From Bacteroidia bacterium (GTDB taxonomy: Bacteria > Bacteroidota > Bacteroidia > Chitinophagales > Chitinophagaceae), in the NCBI GenBank assembly GCA_030426665.1, contig JAUHYD010000020.1, positions 1 to 64,000 of the forward strand: DNA of 64,000 nt. Direction: 5' to 3'. The first letter of the stretch is position 1. Every line of letters starts with the position of its first letter. The notes beneath the pieces were generated by a model. The model was not told where the DNA came from. It did no database searches and saw only the letters and a list, made by a program, of their open reading frames with translations. Positions 1-9,147 of the stretch are shown here, piece by piece. Position numbers and translations under genes: made by a program.

Positions 1-241
1 TATATTTTACAAAAATCATTCTCCCATGCGGTTCACTACAAAAATCATCGGTTATAGGACCTGTTGATGAAAGACTGTTAAGACCGATAATAAAACCACC
101 ATCAGGTGTTTTTGTAGTATACGGCAACATCTGGTCTGAACCATCCCCCCCAATTGTCTCCAAAGAAATCATTGGTGTTACAGGCTGTGCATACACAGGT
201 AATGGAGTAGCTAATAATAGGAGTAAATAGACTATTTTCAT
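1..241 (-). CDS. Secreted repeat protein, N-terminal part (runs off the window)
   Basis: The reverse strand opens with ATG at 241 and stays open for 80 codons to the window edge. The protein starts with a signal peptide (MKIVYLLLLLATPLPVYAQ), so it is exported. The next residues (SLETIGGDGSDQ, then TPDGGFIIGLNS) match the repeat seen in the secreted protein at 22066-23664 (SLGGEGID, then TLDGGYIISGTS), so the two belong to one family of propeller-like secreted proteins. A C-terminal T9SS sorting domain is expected but lies outside the window. Function unknown. Confidence 0.75.
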   Translation of the reverse strand, partial: MKIVYLLLLLATPLPVYAQPVTPMISLETIGGDGSDQMLPYTTKTPDGGFIIGLNSLSSTGPITDDFCSEPHGRMIFVKY

Positions 242-557
242 TTGAGCGCAGAATGATCGAATAATGAAGTTACAAAACGCTCAAAACTTACATTTCTTTA
301 TTTTAGCTTTTGTTGGGCTTGTTTTCTGCACCCACACTGTACGTGTCAAACTCTTGATTAACTATTCTCTATTTTATAAATATTACAAAACCATATACTG
401 TATGACAATACTACAAAAACCAATTCATAATTAAATTGTGATGGCGTGAGATACTCATATTACCTTTACTGTGGGGAGACCTTTCCCATGGTTGGACAAA
501 GGATGCCCCAATATGTAATATTGCTGAAATATTTCAATCTAAATATACTCTCATAAA
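242..557. other. Intergenic region between divergent genes; no gene seen
   Basis: This 316-base AT-rich stretch separates the leftward secreted-protein gene from the rightward lipoprotein gene. It must hold both promoters, but I cannot place a convincing pair of boxes. I see no open frame, RNA gene or strong hairpin. Confidence 0.5.
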
Positions 558-1082
558 ATGGTAAGATTAATTCCGTGGCTCATTGTATTATCTTGTGTTG
601 TTGGTTGCAAAAAAAAGACAAAAATCACACACCCTGTGGATGCTGAAACCAAAAGTCACTTCAGCTTTAAGGTAGGCACGTATTGGATATACAGGGACTC
701 TGCTACGGGTATCGTAGATTCATTTCAAGTGAGCTCGACCGGTTCTGCGCCGGAACCTGACGGCACAGAGTATTTTGCCACATTTATTAACATTTATAAT
801 GATACAGATGAGGCAGTTTTGGGCATTCACCTTCACAATAATCATATTCAGTATAAGTTCGTATATAGTCAAGAGGGATGCAGTTTTGACTACCCATACT
901 GGTCGTCAGGAAAGCTACTTCCGACTTTCTCTTTAAACGGAAACACGTATGATTCTGTGCTTGTACAAGGGGGATCCGGCACCTATTATGTACGTCACGA
1001 CATTGGTATGATAAAAATGATTGTTGAAACAGATTCCTACAACAAAGTATGGGAGCTGGTACGTTACAAAATAGTAAAGTAA
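558..1082 (+). CDS. Putative lipoprotein, function unknown
   Basis: A 174-residue protein. The N-terminus is a lipoprotein signal: a hydrophobic run followed by the lipobox VVGC (Cys17) and then KKK. It should therefore be exported and lipid-anchored. The mature part holds short beta-rich stretches (FKVGTYWIYRDS, GTYYVRHDIGMIKM) of the kind found in small Bacteroidota lipoproteins of unknown function. I recognise no catalytic motif. The start is the ATG, which leaves the signal peptide directly at the N-terminus. It stands alone: the next gene is about 500 bases away beyond a repeat pair. Confidence 0.75.
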   Translation: MVRLIPWLIVLSCVVGCKKKTKITHPVDAETKSHFSFKVGTYWIYRDSATGIVDSFQVSSTGSAPEPDGTEYFATFINIYNDTDEAVLGIHLHNNHIQYKFVYSQEGCSFDYPYWSSGKLLPTFSLNGNTYDSVLVQGGSGTYYVRHDIGMIKMIVETDSYNKVWELVRYKIVK

Positions 1083-1173
1083 AAATCCGTTGCTCGACGG
1101 GTTTTGCAGTACAGATACCACGGCCTTGGTATTGTAATACCTTCAATTATTGTTTCATGTGTTTTCAAATATT

Positions 1174-1245
1174 TTACCACCCCGGCTGTGAAAATGGCTG
1201 CGCATTTTCACAGCGTCCCCTCCTAAATACAGAAGGGGAGTTCTC
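1174..1245 (+). repeat. REP-like hairpin element, copy 1
   Basis: The element reads ACCACCCCGG, then a hairpin with perfect 11-bp arms (1186-1196 and 1203-1213), then TCCCCTCCT and GGGGAGTTCTC, which pair with each other. Copy 2 at 1386-1464 lies in the opposite orientation with the same flanks but a different central stem sequence. Bacteroidota genomes often carry intergenic palindromes with CACCCCG and CCCCTCC cores. Confidence 0.7.
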
Positions 1246-1385
1246 ATGGGGTCTGCTCGTGTTGTTTGTTCTAAGTTTTAGCTCTTAGTGTTTTTACTTA
1301 GAGTTTGTACTTTTTGTCTGCTCTGTATTATTGCCCAAATAATTTATTCAATATAAGTCTTACTCTTATTGAGTAAGTAACTTCA

Positions 1386-1464
1386 GGGAACTCCCCTCCT
1401 GCCTTTAGGAGGGGATGACACAAAAACAACGGTTTACCGGTTTTTGTGTCCGGGGTGGTTAACT
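1386..1464 (-). repeat. REP-like hairpin element, copy 2 (inverted)
   Basis: Read on the minus strand this repeats the layout of copy 1: ACCACCCCGG, an 11-bp stem (plus-strand 1417-1427 with 1440-1450), then the CCCCTCC/GGAGGGG palindrome and GGGAGTTCCC. The central stem has a different sequence from copy 1 but is still fully paired. A further CGG/CCG pair extends it inward. Confidence 0.7.
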
Positions 1465-1597
1465 CTTGTTTGTTCTGTTAAGAAAGCATACCCTTGCATT
1501 TACAGGTGAGCTTTATGAATCAACGTAGAACCTAATAATAATTTTGGCAATCAGCAATTGGCTTCCTACTTTAGTCACCACATAAAACATATCTGAA

Positions 1598-1969
1598 ATG
1601 AGCATTACTACATTAATAGGACTCATAGTGTTAGGGTTGGTAGCCGGTCTGCTAAGTAGTCTGGTTGGCATTGGGGGTGGTATCGTGATTGTCCCTGCGT
1701 TGGTGTTTCTATTTGCTATGAGTCAAAAAATGGCACAGGGTACTTCACTTGCATTACTGTTGCCTCCCGTGGGAATTTTTGCTGTTATCAATTATTACAA
1801 AGCAGGCTATGTAGACATGAAAGTAGCAGGCGTGCTCATTGTTGCATTTGTAGTGGGTAGCTTCTTTGGCAGTAAGGTATCTATTGGTCTGCCGGACAAT
1901 GTCGTAAAAAAAGCATTCGGCGTGTTTCTTATGATTGTATCCCTGAAATATCTTTTCTTCAGCAAATAG
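1598..1969 (+). CDS. TauE/SafE-family membrane protein (half-size)
   Basis: A 123-residue, almost wholly hydrophobic protein with about four membrane spans. The N-terminal [23 protein letters not shown] is the TauE/SafE signature (glycine-rich helix followed by a VPAL-type turn). Family members transport sulfite or other organosulfur or sulfur anions and usually have about 250 residues with two such halves. This protein has one half, so it would have to dimerise to form a full carrier. It is complete, with ATG and stop. The next gene, asnS, begins 106 bases downstream and is unrelated in role. Substrate unknown. Confidence 0.8.
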   Translation: MSITTLIGLIVLGLVAGLLSSLVGIGGGIVIVPALVFLFAMSQKMAQGTSLALLLPPVGIFAVINYYKAGYVDMKVAGVLIVAFVVGSFFGSKVSIGLPDNVVKKAFGVFLMIVSLKYLFFSK

Positions 1970-2075
1970 CAGATTATTTCGCGCCTCAACCAAAAAAAAT
2001 TATTTATTAAAGGCATTGCTCTTTAATTTCGCAGCCTCATTATACAACATACAGAAGCAAGAAAACCATATAATA

Positions 2076-3503
2076 ATGCGTACCAAGATAAAAACAATAC
2101 TCACGGGAGATGGTGTAGACTATAAGGTGAATGTGAAGGGATGGGTTCGTTCTTTTAGGAACAACCAGTTCATTGCTTTAAATGATGGCTCCTGTATGGG
2201 CAACATTCAGGTGGTAATAGATTTAGCAACAGACGAAGAAGTTACAAGAAACATTACCAACGGCGCCTCTATAAGTGTGGACGGCACCGTAGTTGCTTCA
2301 CAGGGCAGAGGGCAAAGAGTGGAAATCAAAGCCGAAACAATCAAGATTCTCGGCACCTGCGATTCGGAGTCGTACCCATTGCAATTGAAAAACAAGCCAA
2401 GCCTTGAGTTTTTGAGGGAAAAGGCGCACTTGCGTTTCCGTACCAACACATTCGGAGCGGTGTTCCGTGTAAGACATGCACTGGCATATGCTGTTCACAA
2501 GTTTTTTAACGACAGGGGGTTTGTGTATGTGCACACGCCTATAATTACTGCATCGGATGCAGAGGGGGCGGGAGAAATGTTTCGGGTAACTACCCTGCCC
2601 TTTGACAATCCGCCAAGAACAGAAAGCGGTAGCATCAACTACAAAGAAGACTTCTTTGGGAAAAGCACCAACCTTACGGTTAGCGGACAGCTTGAGGCAG
2701 AGTTGGCAGCTATGAACTTCAGTGAGGTATATACCTTCGGTCCGACGTTTAGAGCCGAAAACTCTAATACAGCCCGTCACCTGGCTGAGTTCTGGATGAT
2801 AGAACCTGAAGTTGCCTTCAATGATATCAACGACAACATGGACCTAGCAGAAGACTTTATCAGATACCTGATAGAGCATGCAATGGCACATAACCGTGAA
2901 GATATTGAGTTTTTGGCCCAACGACTGGCAGATGAAGAAAAACAAAAGCCCCAAAATGAGCGTAGCGAAATGGGCCTGATTGAAAAGCTGGAGTTTGTCA
3001 TCAACAACAAGTTTGAACGTATTACCTATACTGACGCAATAAACATATTACAATCTTCTACACCCTACAAAAAGAAGAAGTTTCAATATGAGGTTAAATG
3101 GGGTGCAGACCTGCAAAGCGAACACGAGCGGTACCTCGTTGAAAAGCACTTTAAGAAGCCGGTAATCGTTACAGATTATCCGGAAGGGATTAAGTCGTTC
3201 TATATGCGAATGAACGACGATGGCAAAACTGTTGCCGCTATGGACATTCTGGCACCTGGTATAGGTGAAATAGTTGGAGGGTCACAAAGGGAAGAAAGAT
3301 TGGATAAGCTGACAGAGCGAATGGAAGCCATGAATATTCCTGCAGACGAATTGAGCTGGTATTTAGACACCCGTCGATTCGGTACTGTGCCTCACTCCGG
3401 TTTCGGGTTGGGCTTTGAGCGTATGGTGCTGTTTGTGACGGGAATGACAAACATCAGAGATGTAATACCATTTCCGAGAACACCTAAAAATGCCGAATTT
3501 TAG
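2076..3503 (+). CDS. asnS: Asparaginyl-tRNA synthetase
   Basis: Charges tRNA-Asn with asparagine in the cytoplasm. 475 residues, the usual length. An N-terminal OB-fold anticodon-binding domain (about residues 1-110, [20 protein letters not shown]) is followed by the class II catalytic core. Motif 2 is visible as [25 protein letters not shown] sequence and motif 3 as [12 protein letters not shown] near the C-terminus. The N-terminal WVRS and the TARHLAEF context fit AsnRS better than AspRS. An upstream in-frame start at 2016 would add 20 residues with no family match, so I use the ATG at 2076. Its presence suggests direct Asn-tRNA charging rather than amidation of Asp-tRNA-Asn. Confidence 0.95.
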   Translation: MRTKIKTILTGDGVDYKVNVKGWVRSFRNNQFIALNDGSCMGNIQVVIDLATDEEVTRNITNGASISVDGTVVASQGRGQRVEIKAETIKILGTCDSESYPLQLKNKPSLEFLREKAHLRFRTNTFGAVFRVRHALAYAVHKFFNDRGFVYVHTPIITASDAEGAGEMFRVTTLPFDNPPRTESGSINYKEDFFGKSTNLTVSGQLEAELAAMNFSEVYTFGPTFRAENSNTARHLAEFWMIEPEVAFNDINDNMDLAEDFIRYLIEHAMAHNREDIEFLAQRLADEEKQKPQNERSEMGLIEKLEFVINNKFERITYTDAINILQSSTPYKKKKFQYEVKWGADLQSEHERYLVEKHFKKPVIVTDYPEGIKSFYMRMNDDGKTVAAMDILAPGIGEIVGGSQREERLDKLTERMEAMNIPADELSWYLDTRRFGTVPHSGFGLGFERMVLFVTGMTNIRDVIPFPRTPKNAEF

Positions 3504-3584
3504 TGTCTATAATTAGCAATAACTAACTGTATATACTGTTAATATTTAAACATTTATTCTATTTACACTTTGGGCTATAATGAT

Positions 3585-3592
3585 TACTTTTG
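3585..3592 (+). promoter_or_regulatory. Putative -7 box of the efp promoter
   Basis: TACTTTTG fits the Bacteroidota -7 consensus TAnnTTTG. No clean TTTG box lies at the usual distance upstream. Transcription would start near 3599, about 19 bases before the efp ATG at 3618. This argues against the upstream TTG start at 3570. Confidence 0.5.
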
Positions 3593-3617
3593 CAGTCCAT
3601 ATAAAATTAAATACTTC

Positions 3618-4184
3618 ATGGCTACAACAGCAGACATGCGTAACGGGTTGATAATAAAATTAGATGGCAACCTTTATTCCGTAGTAGAGTTCGGACAAAA
3701 CAAGACCGCGCGTGCAGCCGCCAAAGTTTGGGCAAAGCTCAAAGGCGTTGACAATAATCGTTCAATAGAACACACCTGGAACTCAGGTGACAGCATACAC
3801 CCTGTGCGTGTAGAAAAGCGAAATTATCAGTTTTTGTACAAAGACGATACCGGCTACAACCTGATGGACAACAACACTTTCGAGCAAATTGTTATTAACG
3901 AATCAATGATTGAGCGTCCGGAGTTGTACAAGGATGGTCAGGAGTGCTTTGTTATTTTCAATACAGAAACAGAAATACCGATGAGTGTAGAGTTGCCACC
4001 AAGTGTGAACCTGCGTATTACGTATTCTGAGCCGGGGGTAAAAGGAGATACAGCTACACGAGCAACTAAAGCAGCTACTGTAGAAACCGGTGCAACAGTG
4101 AATGTACCGCTGTTTGTAAACACAGACGAACTGATTAAAATAGATACCAAGACCGGTAACTATGTAGAGCGCGTTAAAGAATAA
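3618..4184 (+). CDS. efp: Elongation factor P, arginine-type loop (Arg32)
   Basis: Relieves ribosome stalling at proline runs by binding between the P and E sites. 188 residues with the three-domain EF-P layout; the C-terminal part (YSEPGVKGDTATRATKAATVETGATVNVPLF) is a typical EF-P signature. The odd point is the domain I tip. Where most EF-Ps, including those I recall from Bacteroides, read KPGKG with a modifiable lysine at 34, this one reads EFGQNKTARAAAKVWAKLKG. That aligns without gaps to the arginine-type loop of Pseudomonas EF-P (EFNKSGRNAAVVKMKLKN), placing Arg at residue 32. In that group Arg32 is rhamnosylated by EarP using dTDP-rhamnose. No earP is visible in this window. accB and accC follow, a common Bacteroidota order. 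Confidence 0.95.
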   Translation: MATTADMRNGLIIKLDGNLYSVVEFGQNKTARAAAKVWAKLKGVDNNRSIEHTWNSGDSIHPVRVEKRNYQFLYKDDTGYNLMDNNTFEQIVINESMIERPELYKDGQECFVIFNTETEIPMSVELPPSVNLRITYSEPGVKGDTATRATKAATVETGATVNVPLFVNTDELIKIDTKTGNYVERVKE

Positions 4185-4197
4185 GAGTGTCATTTTT

Positions 4198-4224
4198 TGC
4201 CGGGAGGCAAGCGGCATTTTTTTT
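4198..4224 (+). terminator. Likely intrinsic terminator after efp
   Basis: A short TGCCG/CGGCA stem is followed by eight T residues, just downstream of the efp stop codon. Confidence 0.6.
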
Positions 4225-4317
4225 GTATTTTTCAGCTTGATTTCATTTTTGAATAGTCAAGAAGCATTAGAAAAAGTAAAACACACGTTAAATAATATTT
4301 GATTAAAATTTTCACTC

Positions 4318-4800
4318 ATGGAGTACAAACAAATTCAGGAACTGATAAAAACCATTAATAAGTCAAACATCAGTGAACTGAGCATAGAGCAGGGTGATTT
4401 CAAGATTACTATTAAGCAAGAAAGTGCAGTACAAACACAATATGTTGCACCTCCACCGATGCCTGTTGCTCAGTACAGTCCTGCACCCGCTGCGGAAGCG
4501 GCACCTGCTGCACCTGCAGCAGCAGCGCCCAAACCGGCAGCCCCGGCAGAAAACGACAAGCACATTGAAATAAAGTCGCCAATGATAGGTACTTTTTACC
4601 GTAGCCCATCGCCTGACAAGCCCGTTTTTGTAAATGTCGGCGACGAAATAAAGAAAGGCGAAGTACTTTGCATCATAGAAGCAATGAAGCTCTTTAATGA
4701 AATAGAATGTGAGATGAATTGTCGGGTTATCAAAGTAGTGGCAGACGATTCTACACCAGTAGAGTACGATCAACCATTATTTATAGTCGAGCCGATCTAA
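4318..4800 (+). CDS. accB: Biotin carboxyl carrier protein of acetyl-CoA carboxylase
   Basis: Carries biotin between the biotin carboxylase and carboxyltransferase halves of acetyl-CoA carboxylase, the first step of fatty acid synthesis. 160 residues. The N-terminal region (1-40) is followed by an Ala/Pro-rich flexible linker (about 43-78) and a biotinyl domain. The biotin attachment motif reads EAMKLFNEIE with Lys124 as the modified residue; most homologues have Met or a similar residue at the Phe position. The region SPMIGTFYRSPSPD is the typical BCCP thumb. It lies between efp and accC, the usual Bacteroidota order, and is separated from accC by a hairpin. Confidence 0.95.
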   Translation: MEYKQIQELIKTINKSNISELSIEQGDFKITIKQESAVQTQYVAPPPMPVAQYSPAPAAEAAPAAPAAAAPKPAAPAENDKHIEIKSPMIGTFYRSPSPDKPVFVNVGDEIKKGEVLCIIEAMKLFNEIECEMNCRVIKVVADDSTPVEYDQPLFIVEPI

Positions 4801-4814
4801 TCTGCGACTTTCAG

Positions 4815-4857
4815 ACGGTATACCGTTTTAAAAATGACCTTTTACGGGGTCATTTTT
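4815..4857 (+). promoter_or_regulatory. Palindrome and hairpin between accB and accC
   Basis: A perfect 12-bp palindrome (ACGGTATACCGT, 4815-4826) is followed by a 10-bp hairpin (4830-4839 with 4848-4857) whose 3' arm ends in five T residues. It could be a partial terminator that sets the accB to accC ratio. The palindrome could be an operator. Both roles are inferred from position only. Confidence 0.45.
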
Positions 4858-4901
4858 GGTATAAATAAAACATCTATATTTTTACTCTAAATCGTAAAAA
4901 A

Positions 4902-6239
4902 GTGTTCAAAAAAATACTAATAGCTAACCGGGGAGAAATAGCATTGCGTATCATTCGTACATGTAGAGAAATGGGTATCTCAACAGTTGCAGTATACTCC
5001 ACCGCAGATAAAGAAAGTCTTCATGTGCGCTTTGCAGATGAAGCAGTATGTATAGGCAAGGCACAAAGTGCAGATTCCTACCTGAATGTGCAACATATCA
5101 TGGCAGCGGCGGAAATCACCAATGCCGATGCGATACATCCGGGTTATGGATTTTTGGCAGAAAATGCATCATTTGCCGAAATCTGTGCACAGTATGATAT
5201 CAAGTTTATTGGCCCTACGCCGCAGATGATTAACTCCATGGGAGATAAGATTACGGCCAAAGAAACTATGATTAAGGCAAACGTTCCTGTAATTCCGGGT
5301 TCTGAAGGGTTGCTTGAGAGCGTGGACGAAGCTAAGAGTCTGGCTAATGATATGGGCTACCCCGTTATCATCAAAGCAACTGCCGGTGGTGGTGGTAAGG
5401 GTATGCGTGTAATTTGGAAAGAAAGCGAACTGGAACATGCATACAATACCGCAAAAATAGAAGCCAAAGCATCTTTTAAGAATGATGGCTTATATATGGA
5501 GAAATTTGTAGAAGAGCCAAGACACATTGAAATACAGGTTGCCGGAGATCAGTTTGGCAACGTATGTCATCTTAGTGAAAGAGATTGCTCTATACAGCGT
5601 CGTCATCAGAAATTGGTTGAAGAGTCACCTTCTCCCTTTATGACGAAAGAACTACGTAAGAAAATGGGGGAAGCTGCTATAAAAGCAGCTAAAGCTATCA
5701 ATTATGAGAGCGTAGGAACGGTCGAATTTCTGGTGGACAAACACCGCAACTTCTACTTCATGGAAATGAATACTCGTATTCAGGTAGAACATGGGGTGAC
5801 AGAAGAGGTAATCAGCTATGACCTCATTAAGGAGCAGATAAAAATAGCAGCCGGCATCAAGATTACAGGTAAGAATTATGAGCCGAAGATACATGCCATT
5901 GAGTGTCGTATCAATGCGGAAGATCCATACAACGACTTCCGCCCTTGTCCGGGAAAAATCACAAACCTCCATACACCGGGTGGACACGGTGTAAGAATTG
6001 ACTCCCACATATACGCAGGATACACAATTCCTCCTTATTACGATTCTATGATTGCCAAAGTAATTGCGGTAGCTCAGACAAGAGAGGAAGCAATAAATAC
6101 GATGGAGCGCGCACTTAGCGAATATGTGATTGAAGGTGTAAAAACAACAATACCCTTCCATATTCAATTAATGAAAAATGAAGATTTCAGAAAAGGTAAC
6201 TTTACAACGAAGTTCATGGAGAGCTTTAAGCTGAAGTAA
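4902..6239 (+). CDS. accC: Biotin carboxylase subunit of acetyl-CoA carboxylase
   Basis: ATP-dependent carboxylation of biotin on AccB. 445 residues, the usual length. The start is GTG, and the protein begins with the canonical [19 protein letters not shown]. The ATP-grasp glycine loop ([10 protein letters not shown], near residue 165), the HIEIQV segment, the [15 protein letters not shown] segment and the [11 protein letters not shown] catalytic segment are all intact. The C-terminal domain ([17 protein letters not shown]) is standard. Unlike pyruvate or propionyl carboxylases it has no fused carrier domain, which fits the separate AccB just upstream. Confidence 0.95.
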   Translation: MFKKILIANRGEIALRIIRTCREMGISTVAVYSTADKESLHVRFADEAVCIGKAQSADSYLNVQHIMAAAEITNADAIHPGYGFLAENASFAEICAQYDIKFIGPTPQMINSMGDKITAKETMIKANVPVIPGSEGLLESVDEAKSLANDMGYPVIIKATAGGGGKGMRVIWKESELEHAYNTAKIEAKASFKNDGLYMEKFVEEPRHIEIQVAGDQFGNVCHLSERDCSIQRRHQKLVEESPSPFMTKELRKKMGEAAIKAAKAINYESVGTVEFLVDKHRNFYFMEMNTRIQVEHGVTEEVISYDLIKEQIKIAAGIKITGKNYEPKIHAIECRINAEDPYNDFRPCPGKITNLHTPGGHGVRIDSHIYAGYTIPPYYDSMIAKVIAVAQTREEAINTMERALSEYVIEGVKTTIPFHIQLMKNEDFRKGNFTTKFMESFKLK

Positions 6240-6320
6240 CCAGCACTTACTTCATAAGTGTTCAGATTAAATATTTCAACGATTAAGAAAAACTAATAAT
6301 AATATTTTTACATTCGCACC

Positions 6321-7376
6321 ATGAACAAAACATTGCTAATAACAGGTGGGGCAGGATTTATCGGTTCGCACGTAGTAAGACTCTTTGTAACGAAATATCC
6401 TGATTACAGGATTGTAAACCTGGATGCACTTACGTACGCAGGAAACTTAGAAAACCTTAAGGATATCGAGAACTCCCCCAACTACATCTTCGAAAAAGCA
6501 GACATTACCGATGCAGCGCATGTAGACCGGTTGTTTGAGCAATATAAGTTTGATGGTGTGATTCATCTGGCAGCTGAAAGTCATGTGGATCGCTCGATTA
6601 TAGACCCAAATGCGTTTATTATGACAAACGTAATGGGAACAGCCAACCTACTGAATGCTGCCCGGACTTTGTGGAAAGGAAATGAAGAAGGAAAACGCTT
6701 CTACCATGTATCTACCGATGAGGTTTATGGTTCGTTAGGTGCTGAAGGTTTCTTTCTGGAAACAACTCCTTATGACCCGCAATCACCCTACTCTGCTTCA
6801 AAGGCAGCGTCTGACCACCTAGTGAGGGCTTACGGCAATACCTACCACATGCCTTTCGTGATTACCAACTGCTCTAACAACTACGGACCTAACCACTTTC
6901 CGGAAAAGTTGATTCCTTTGTTTATCAACAATATCTGTACTAACAAGCCTTTGCCAGTTTATGGCGATGGTAAATACACCCGTGATTGGTTGTATGTAGT
7001 TGACCACGCCAGAGCGATTGATATGGTGTATCATGGTGGCAGGAACGGTGAAACCTATAACATAGGTGGGTTTAACGAATGGCAGAATATCGAGTTGATT
7101 AAGCTGTTGTGCAAAGAATTAGATGCAAAACTGGGTAGAGAACCGGGAGAATCTGAGAAATTGATTACCTACATCAAAGACCGTCCGGGTCACGACCGCA
7201 GATATGCAATTGACGCCAACAAAATCAACAAAGAACTTGGCTGGTACCCATCTGTTACATTCGAAGAAGGACTTAAATTGACCATTGACTGGTATTTGTC
7301 TAATGAAGAATGGTTGCAGCACGTAACATCCGGTGATTACAAAAACTATTACGAAACACAATATACTGACAGATAA
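6321..7376 (+). CDS. rfbB: dTDP-glucose 4,6-dehydratase
   Basis: Converts dTDP-glucose to dTDP-4-keto-6-deoxyglucose, the branch intermediate for dTDP-rhamnose and other deoxysugars. 351 residues. Extended short-chain dehydrogenase fold with the NAD-binding GGAGFIGSH at residues 9-17, the STDEVYG segment that carries the dehydratase Asp-Glu pair, and the catalytic YSASK. The [10 protein letters not shown] and YNIGG segments are typical of RmlB. The stop codon overlaps the rfbA start (TAATG), so the two are translationally coupled. rmlC and rmlD, needed to finish dTDP-rhamnose, are not in this window. Confidence 0.95.
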   Translation: MNKTLLITGGAGFIGSHVVRLFVTKYPDYRIVNLDALTYAGNLENLKDIENSPNYIFEKADITDAAHVDRLFEQYKFDGVIHLAAESHVDRSIIDPNAFIMTNVMGTANLLNAARTLWKGNEEGKRFYHVSTDEVYGSLGAEGFFLETTPYDPQSPYSASKAASDHLVRAYGNTYHMPFVITNCSNNYGPNHFPEKLIPLFINNICTNKPLPVYGDGKYTRDWLYVVDHARAIDMVYHGGRNGETYNIGGFNEWQNIELIKLLCKELDAKLGREPGESEKLITYIKDRPGHDRRYAIDANKINKELGWYPSVTFEEGLKLTIDWYLSNEEWLQHVTSGDYKNYYETQYTDR

Positions 7377-8242
7377 TGAAAGGAATAATATTAGCAGGAG
7401 GCTCCGGGACAAGACTGTATCCACTTACCATTGCGGTTAGTAAACAACTGATGCCGGTTTACGACAAGCCGATGATATACTATCCATTATCTACCCTGTT
7501 ATTGGCGGGTATCAATGAGATACTTATCATTACTACCCCGGAAGACCAACCCGCTTTTAAGAAACTATTGGGCGATGGTAGTCAGATTGGATGCCGTTTT
7601 GAGTATGTTATCCAACCGAAACCGGAAGGTCTTGCACAGGCATTTATTCTTGGTGATAGTTTTATTGGCAATGATCCGGTAGCCTTAGTACTTGGCGATA
7701 ATATATTCTATGGCTCCGGCATGGGGACATTACTTAAAAAGAAAGCTAACCCCGATGGTGCCGTGGTATTCGCTTATCAGGTACACGACCCGGAAAGATA
7801 TGGAGTTGTAGAGTTTGATAAAGACTCCAAAGTACTTAGCATCGAAGAAAAGCCTACAGAACCAAAATCTAACTACGCTGTACCGGGACTATACTTCTAT
7901 GACAATGATGTAGTAGCAATTTCCAAGGCCATTAAGCCTTCTCCACGTGGAGAGCTTGAAATCACAGACGTGAACAAAGTATACCTGGAAAAAGGAAAGC
8001 TCGAAGTAGGTGTTCTGGATAGAGGAACAGCATGGCTCGATACCGGCACGTTCGACTCATTGATTGAAGCTGGTGAGTTTATCGAAGTCATCGAAAAGCG
8101 TCAGGGTATGAAAATCGGTTGCATCGAAGAGATTGCTTATCGTAATGGTTGGATTAACGACGAGCAAATGGAGCAACTCGCCAACATTTACATGAAGAGT
8201 GGATACGGCATGTACCTAAAGCGATTGATAGGAACAATATAG
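7376..8242 (+). CDS. rfbA: Glucose-1-phosphate thymidylyltransferase
   Basis: Makes dTDP-glucose from glucose-1-phosphate and dTTP, supplying the substrate of the upstream dehydratase. 288 residues, the usual length. The nucleotidyltransferase signature [16 protein letters not shown] is at the N-terminus, followed by [26 protein letters not shown] with the metal-binding Asp, and GTAWLDTGT. The gene overlaps rfbB by one base (TAATG). A strong terminator follows, so rfbBA appears to be a two-gene unit. The end product could be cell-surface rhamnose, another deoxysugar, or a donor for protein modification (see efp). Confidence 0.95.
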   Translation: MKGIILAGGSGTRLYPLTIAVSKQLMPVYDKPMIYYPLSTLLLAGINEILIITTPEDQPAFKKLLGDGSQIGCRFEYVIQPKPEGLAQAFILGDSFIGNDPVALVLGDNIFYGSGMGTLLKKKANPDGAVVFAYQVHDPERYGVVEFDKDSKVLSIEEKPTEPKSNYAVPGLYFYDNDVVAISKAIKPSPRGELEITDVNKVYLEKGKLEVGVLDRGTAWLDTGTFDSLIEAGEFIEVIEKRQGMKIGCIEEIAYRNGWINDEQMEQLANIYMKSGYGMYLKRLIGTI

Positions 8243-8290
8243 CGAGTAGCTAAAAATCAATTAGTTACACACCAACATACATTAAAGAGA

Positions 8291-8325
8291 TAGGCTGTCC
8301 GGATGGGCAGCCTATTTTGTTGTTT
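8291..8325 (+). terminator. Intrinsic terminator of rfbBA
   Basis: A 10-bp stem (8291-8300 with 8305-8314, one G-T pair, GGAT loop) is followed by a T-rich tract. Confidence 0.75.
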
Positions 8326-8381
8326 TAAGAGACCTGAACTTACAATTGACTAAAGCACCAGCATTAAAAGAATATACTATA

Positions 8382-9041
8382 TTATTCCACAGCCCGGTTT
8401 AAAAACTCAATAAATGGGCGCATAGTACCAAATGTTCCGGTTATCTTTTTTACCAACCCTTTTTTAGTCAGGTCTTCATCTGTTATTTGTTGCCCTACGG
8501 TAAAGCTCTTTAGCCTTAGATAATCAATTGCCGGATTTTCTGCATCATATCCCTTTGGAGGTTTAACGAGTCGCTCTCCGTCAACCTCACCAAATGCTTT
8601 TGTGAATTTCTTATCATTTACAATGGCCGTAAAATCCTTAAAGTTATAGTCTATTTCCTGCCGTACAGCTTTCAATTGAGGTCCCGGGGGCATCCATATA
8701 CCACCACCTGCGAAACTCTTTCCGCCCGGCTCTATATGCAAGTAGTATCCCGCGCCGGTAAACTTCCTTCCTCCTTTACTGAATCCAGCACCTAAATTTA
8801 ATTTATAGGGCGATTTATCTTTCGAGAATCGTACATCGCGATAAATACGCATAATACAGTCCTTGGCAGCTAAACCTTTAAGAAGTGGCTCGTCTTCACC
8901 CAAAATTGACAATACTTCAGTAACCAAAGATTCAAATTCAGCTTTAACTGTCAGGTATTCGTCCTTATGCTCTTCAAACCAGGGTCTGTTGTTGTTATTT
9001 GCAAGATTCTCCAAAAACTGAATTGATGACCGTTGTAACAT
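8382..9041 (-). CDS. DUF2461 family protein
   Basis: 219 residues, matching the DUF2461 (TIGR02453) family in length and sequence: NNRPWFEEHKDEY near the N-terminus, RIYRDVRFSKDKSPYKLNLGAGF in the middle, and GGGIWMPPGPQLKAVRQEI. The family is widespread and has no established biochemical function. The protein is soluble with no signal peptide. It is divergent from mutY and has its own promoter at 9061-9094. Confidence 0.85.
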   Translation of the reverse strand: MLQRSSIQFLENLANNNNRPWFEEHKDEYLTVKAEFESLVTEVLSILGEDEPLLKGLAAKDCIMRIYRDVRFSKDKSPYKLNLGAGFSKGGRKFTGAGYYLHIEPGGKSFAGGGIWMPPGPQLKAVRQEIDYNFKDFTAIVNDKKFTKAFGEVDGERLVKPPKGYDAENPAIDYLRLKSFTVGQQITDEDLTKKGLVKKITGTFGTMRPFIEFLNRAVE

Positions 9042-9060
9042 TTTTTGCGCGTTTTAGAAA

Positions 9061-9094
9061 CAAATATATCGAAAATAATGTCGGCTTTTGCAAA
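9061..9094 (-). promoter_or_regulatory. Bacteroidota-type promoter of the DUF2461 gene
   Basis: On the minus strand TTTG (9091-9094) is followed after 22 bases by TATATTTG (9061-9068), fitting the TTTG / TAnnTTTG consensus. It is about 20 bases upstream of the start codon. Confidence 0.6.
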
Positions 9095-9147
9095 CAGTAA
9101 CTATGGCTGTTTTTACAAAAACTATTCGTTCGTACATTGCATTAAGT

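Larger units (their letters stand above)
1083..1597. other. 515-base intergenic region holding the inverted repeat pair
   Basis: Apart from the two REP-like elements I see only AT-rich spacer. The short open frame across copy 1 is a by-product of the hairpin and has no family resemblance. Confidence 0.6.

Noticed and set aside
2016..2075. N-terminal extension of asnS
   Set aside because: The extra 20 residues do not match AsnRS and the ATG at 2076 gives the family start.
3570..3617. TTG-started longer efp
   Set aside because: It would begin upstream of the -7 box (3585-3592), and the ATG at 3618 gives the standard EF-P length.
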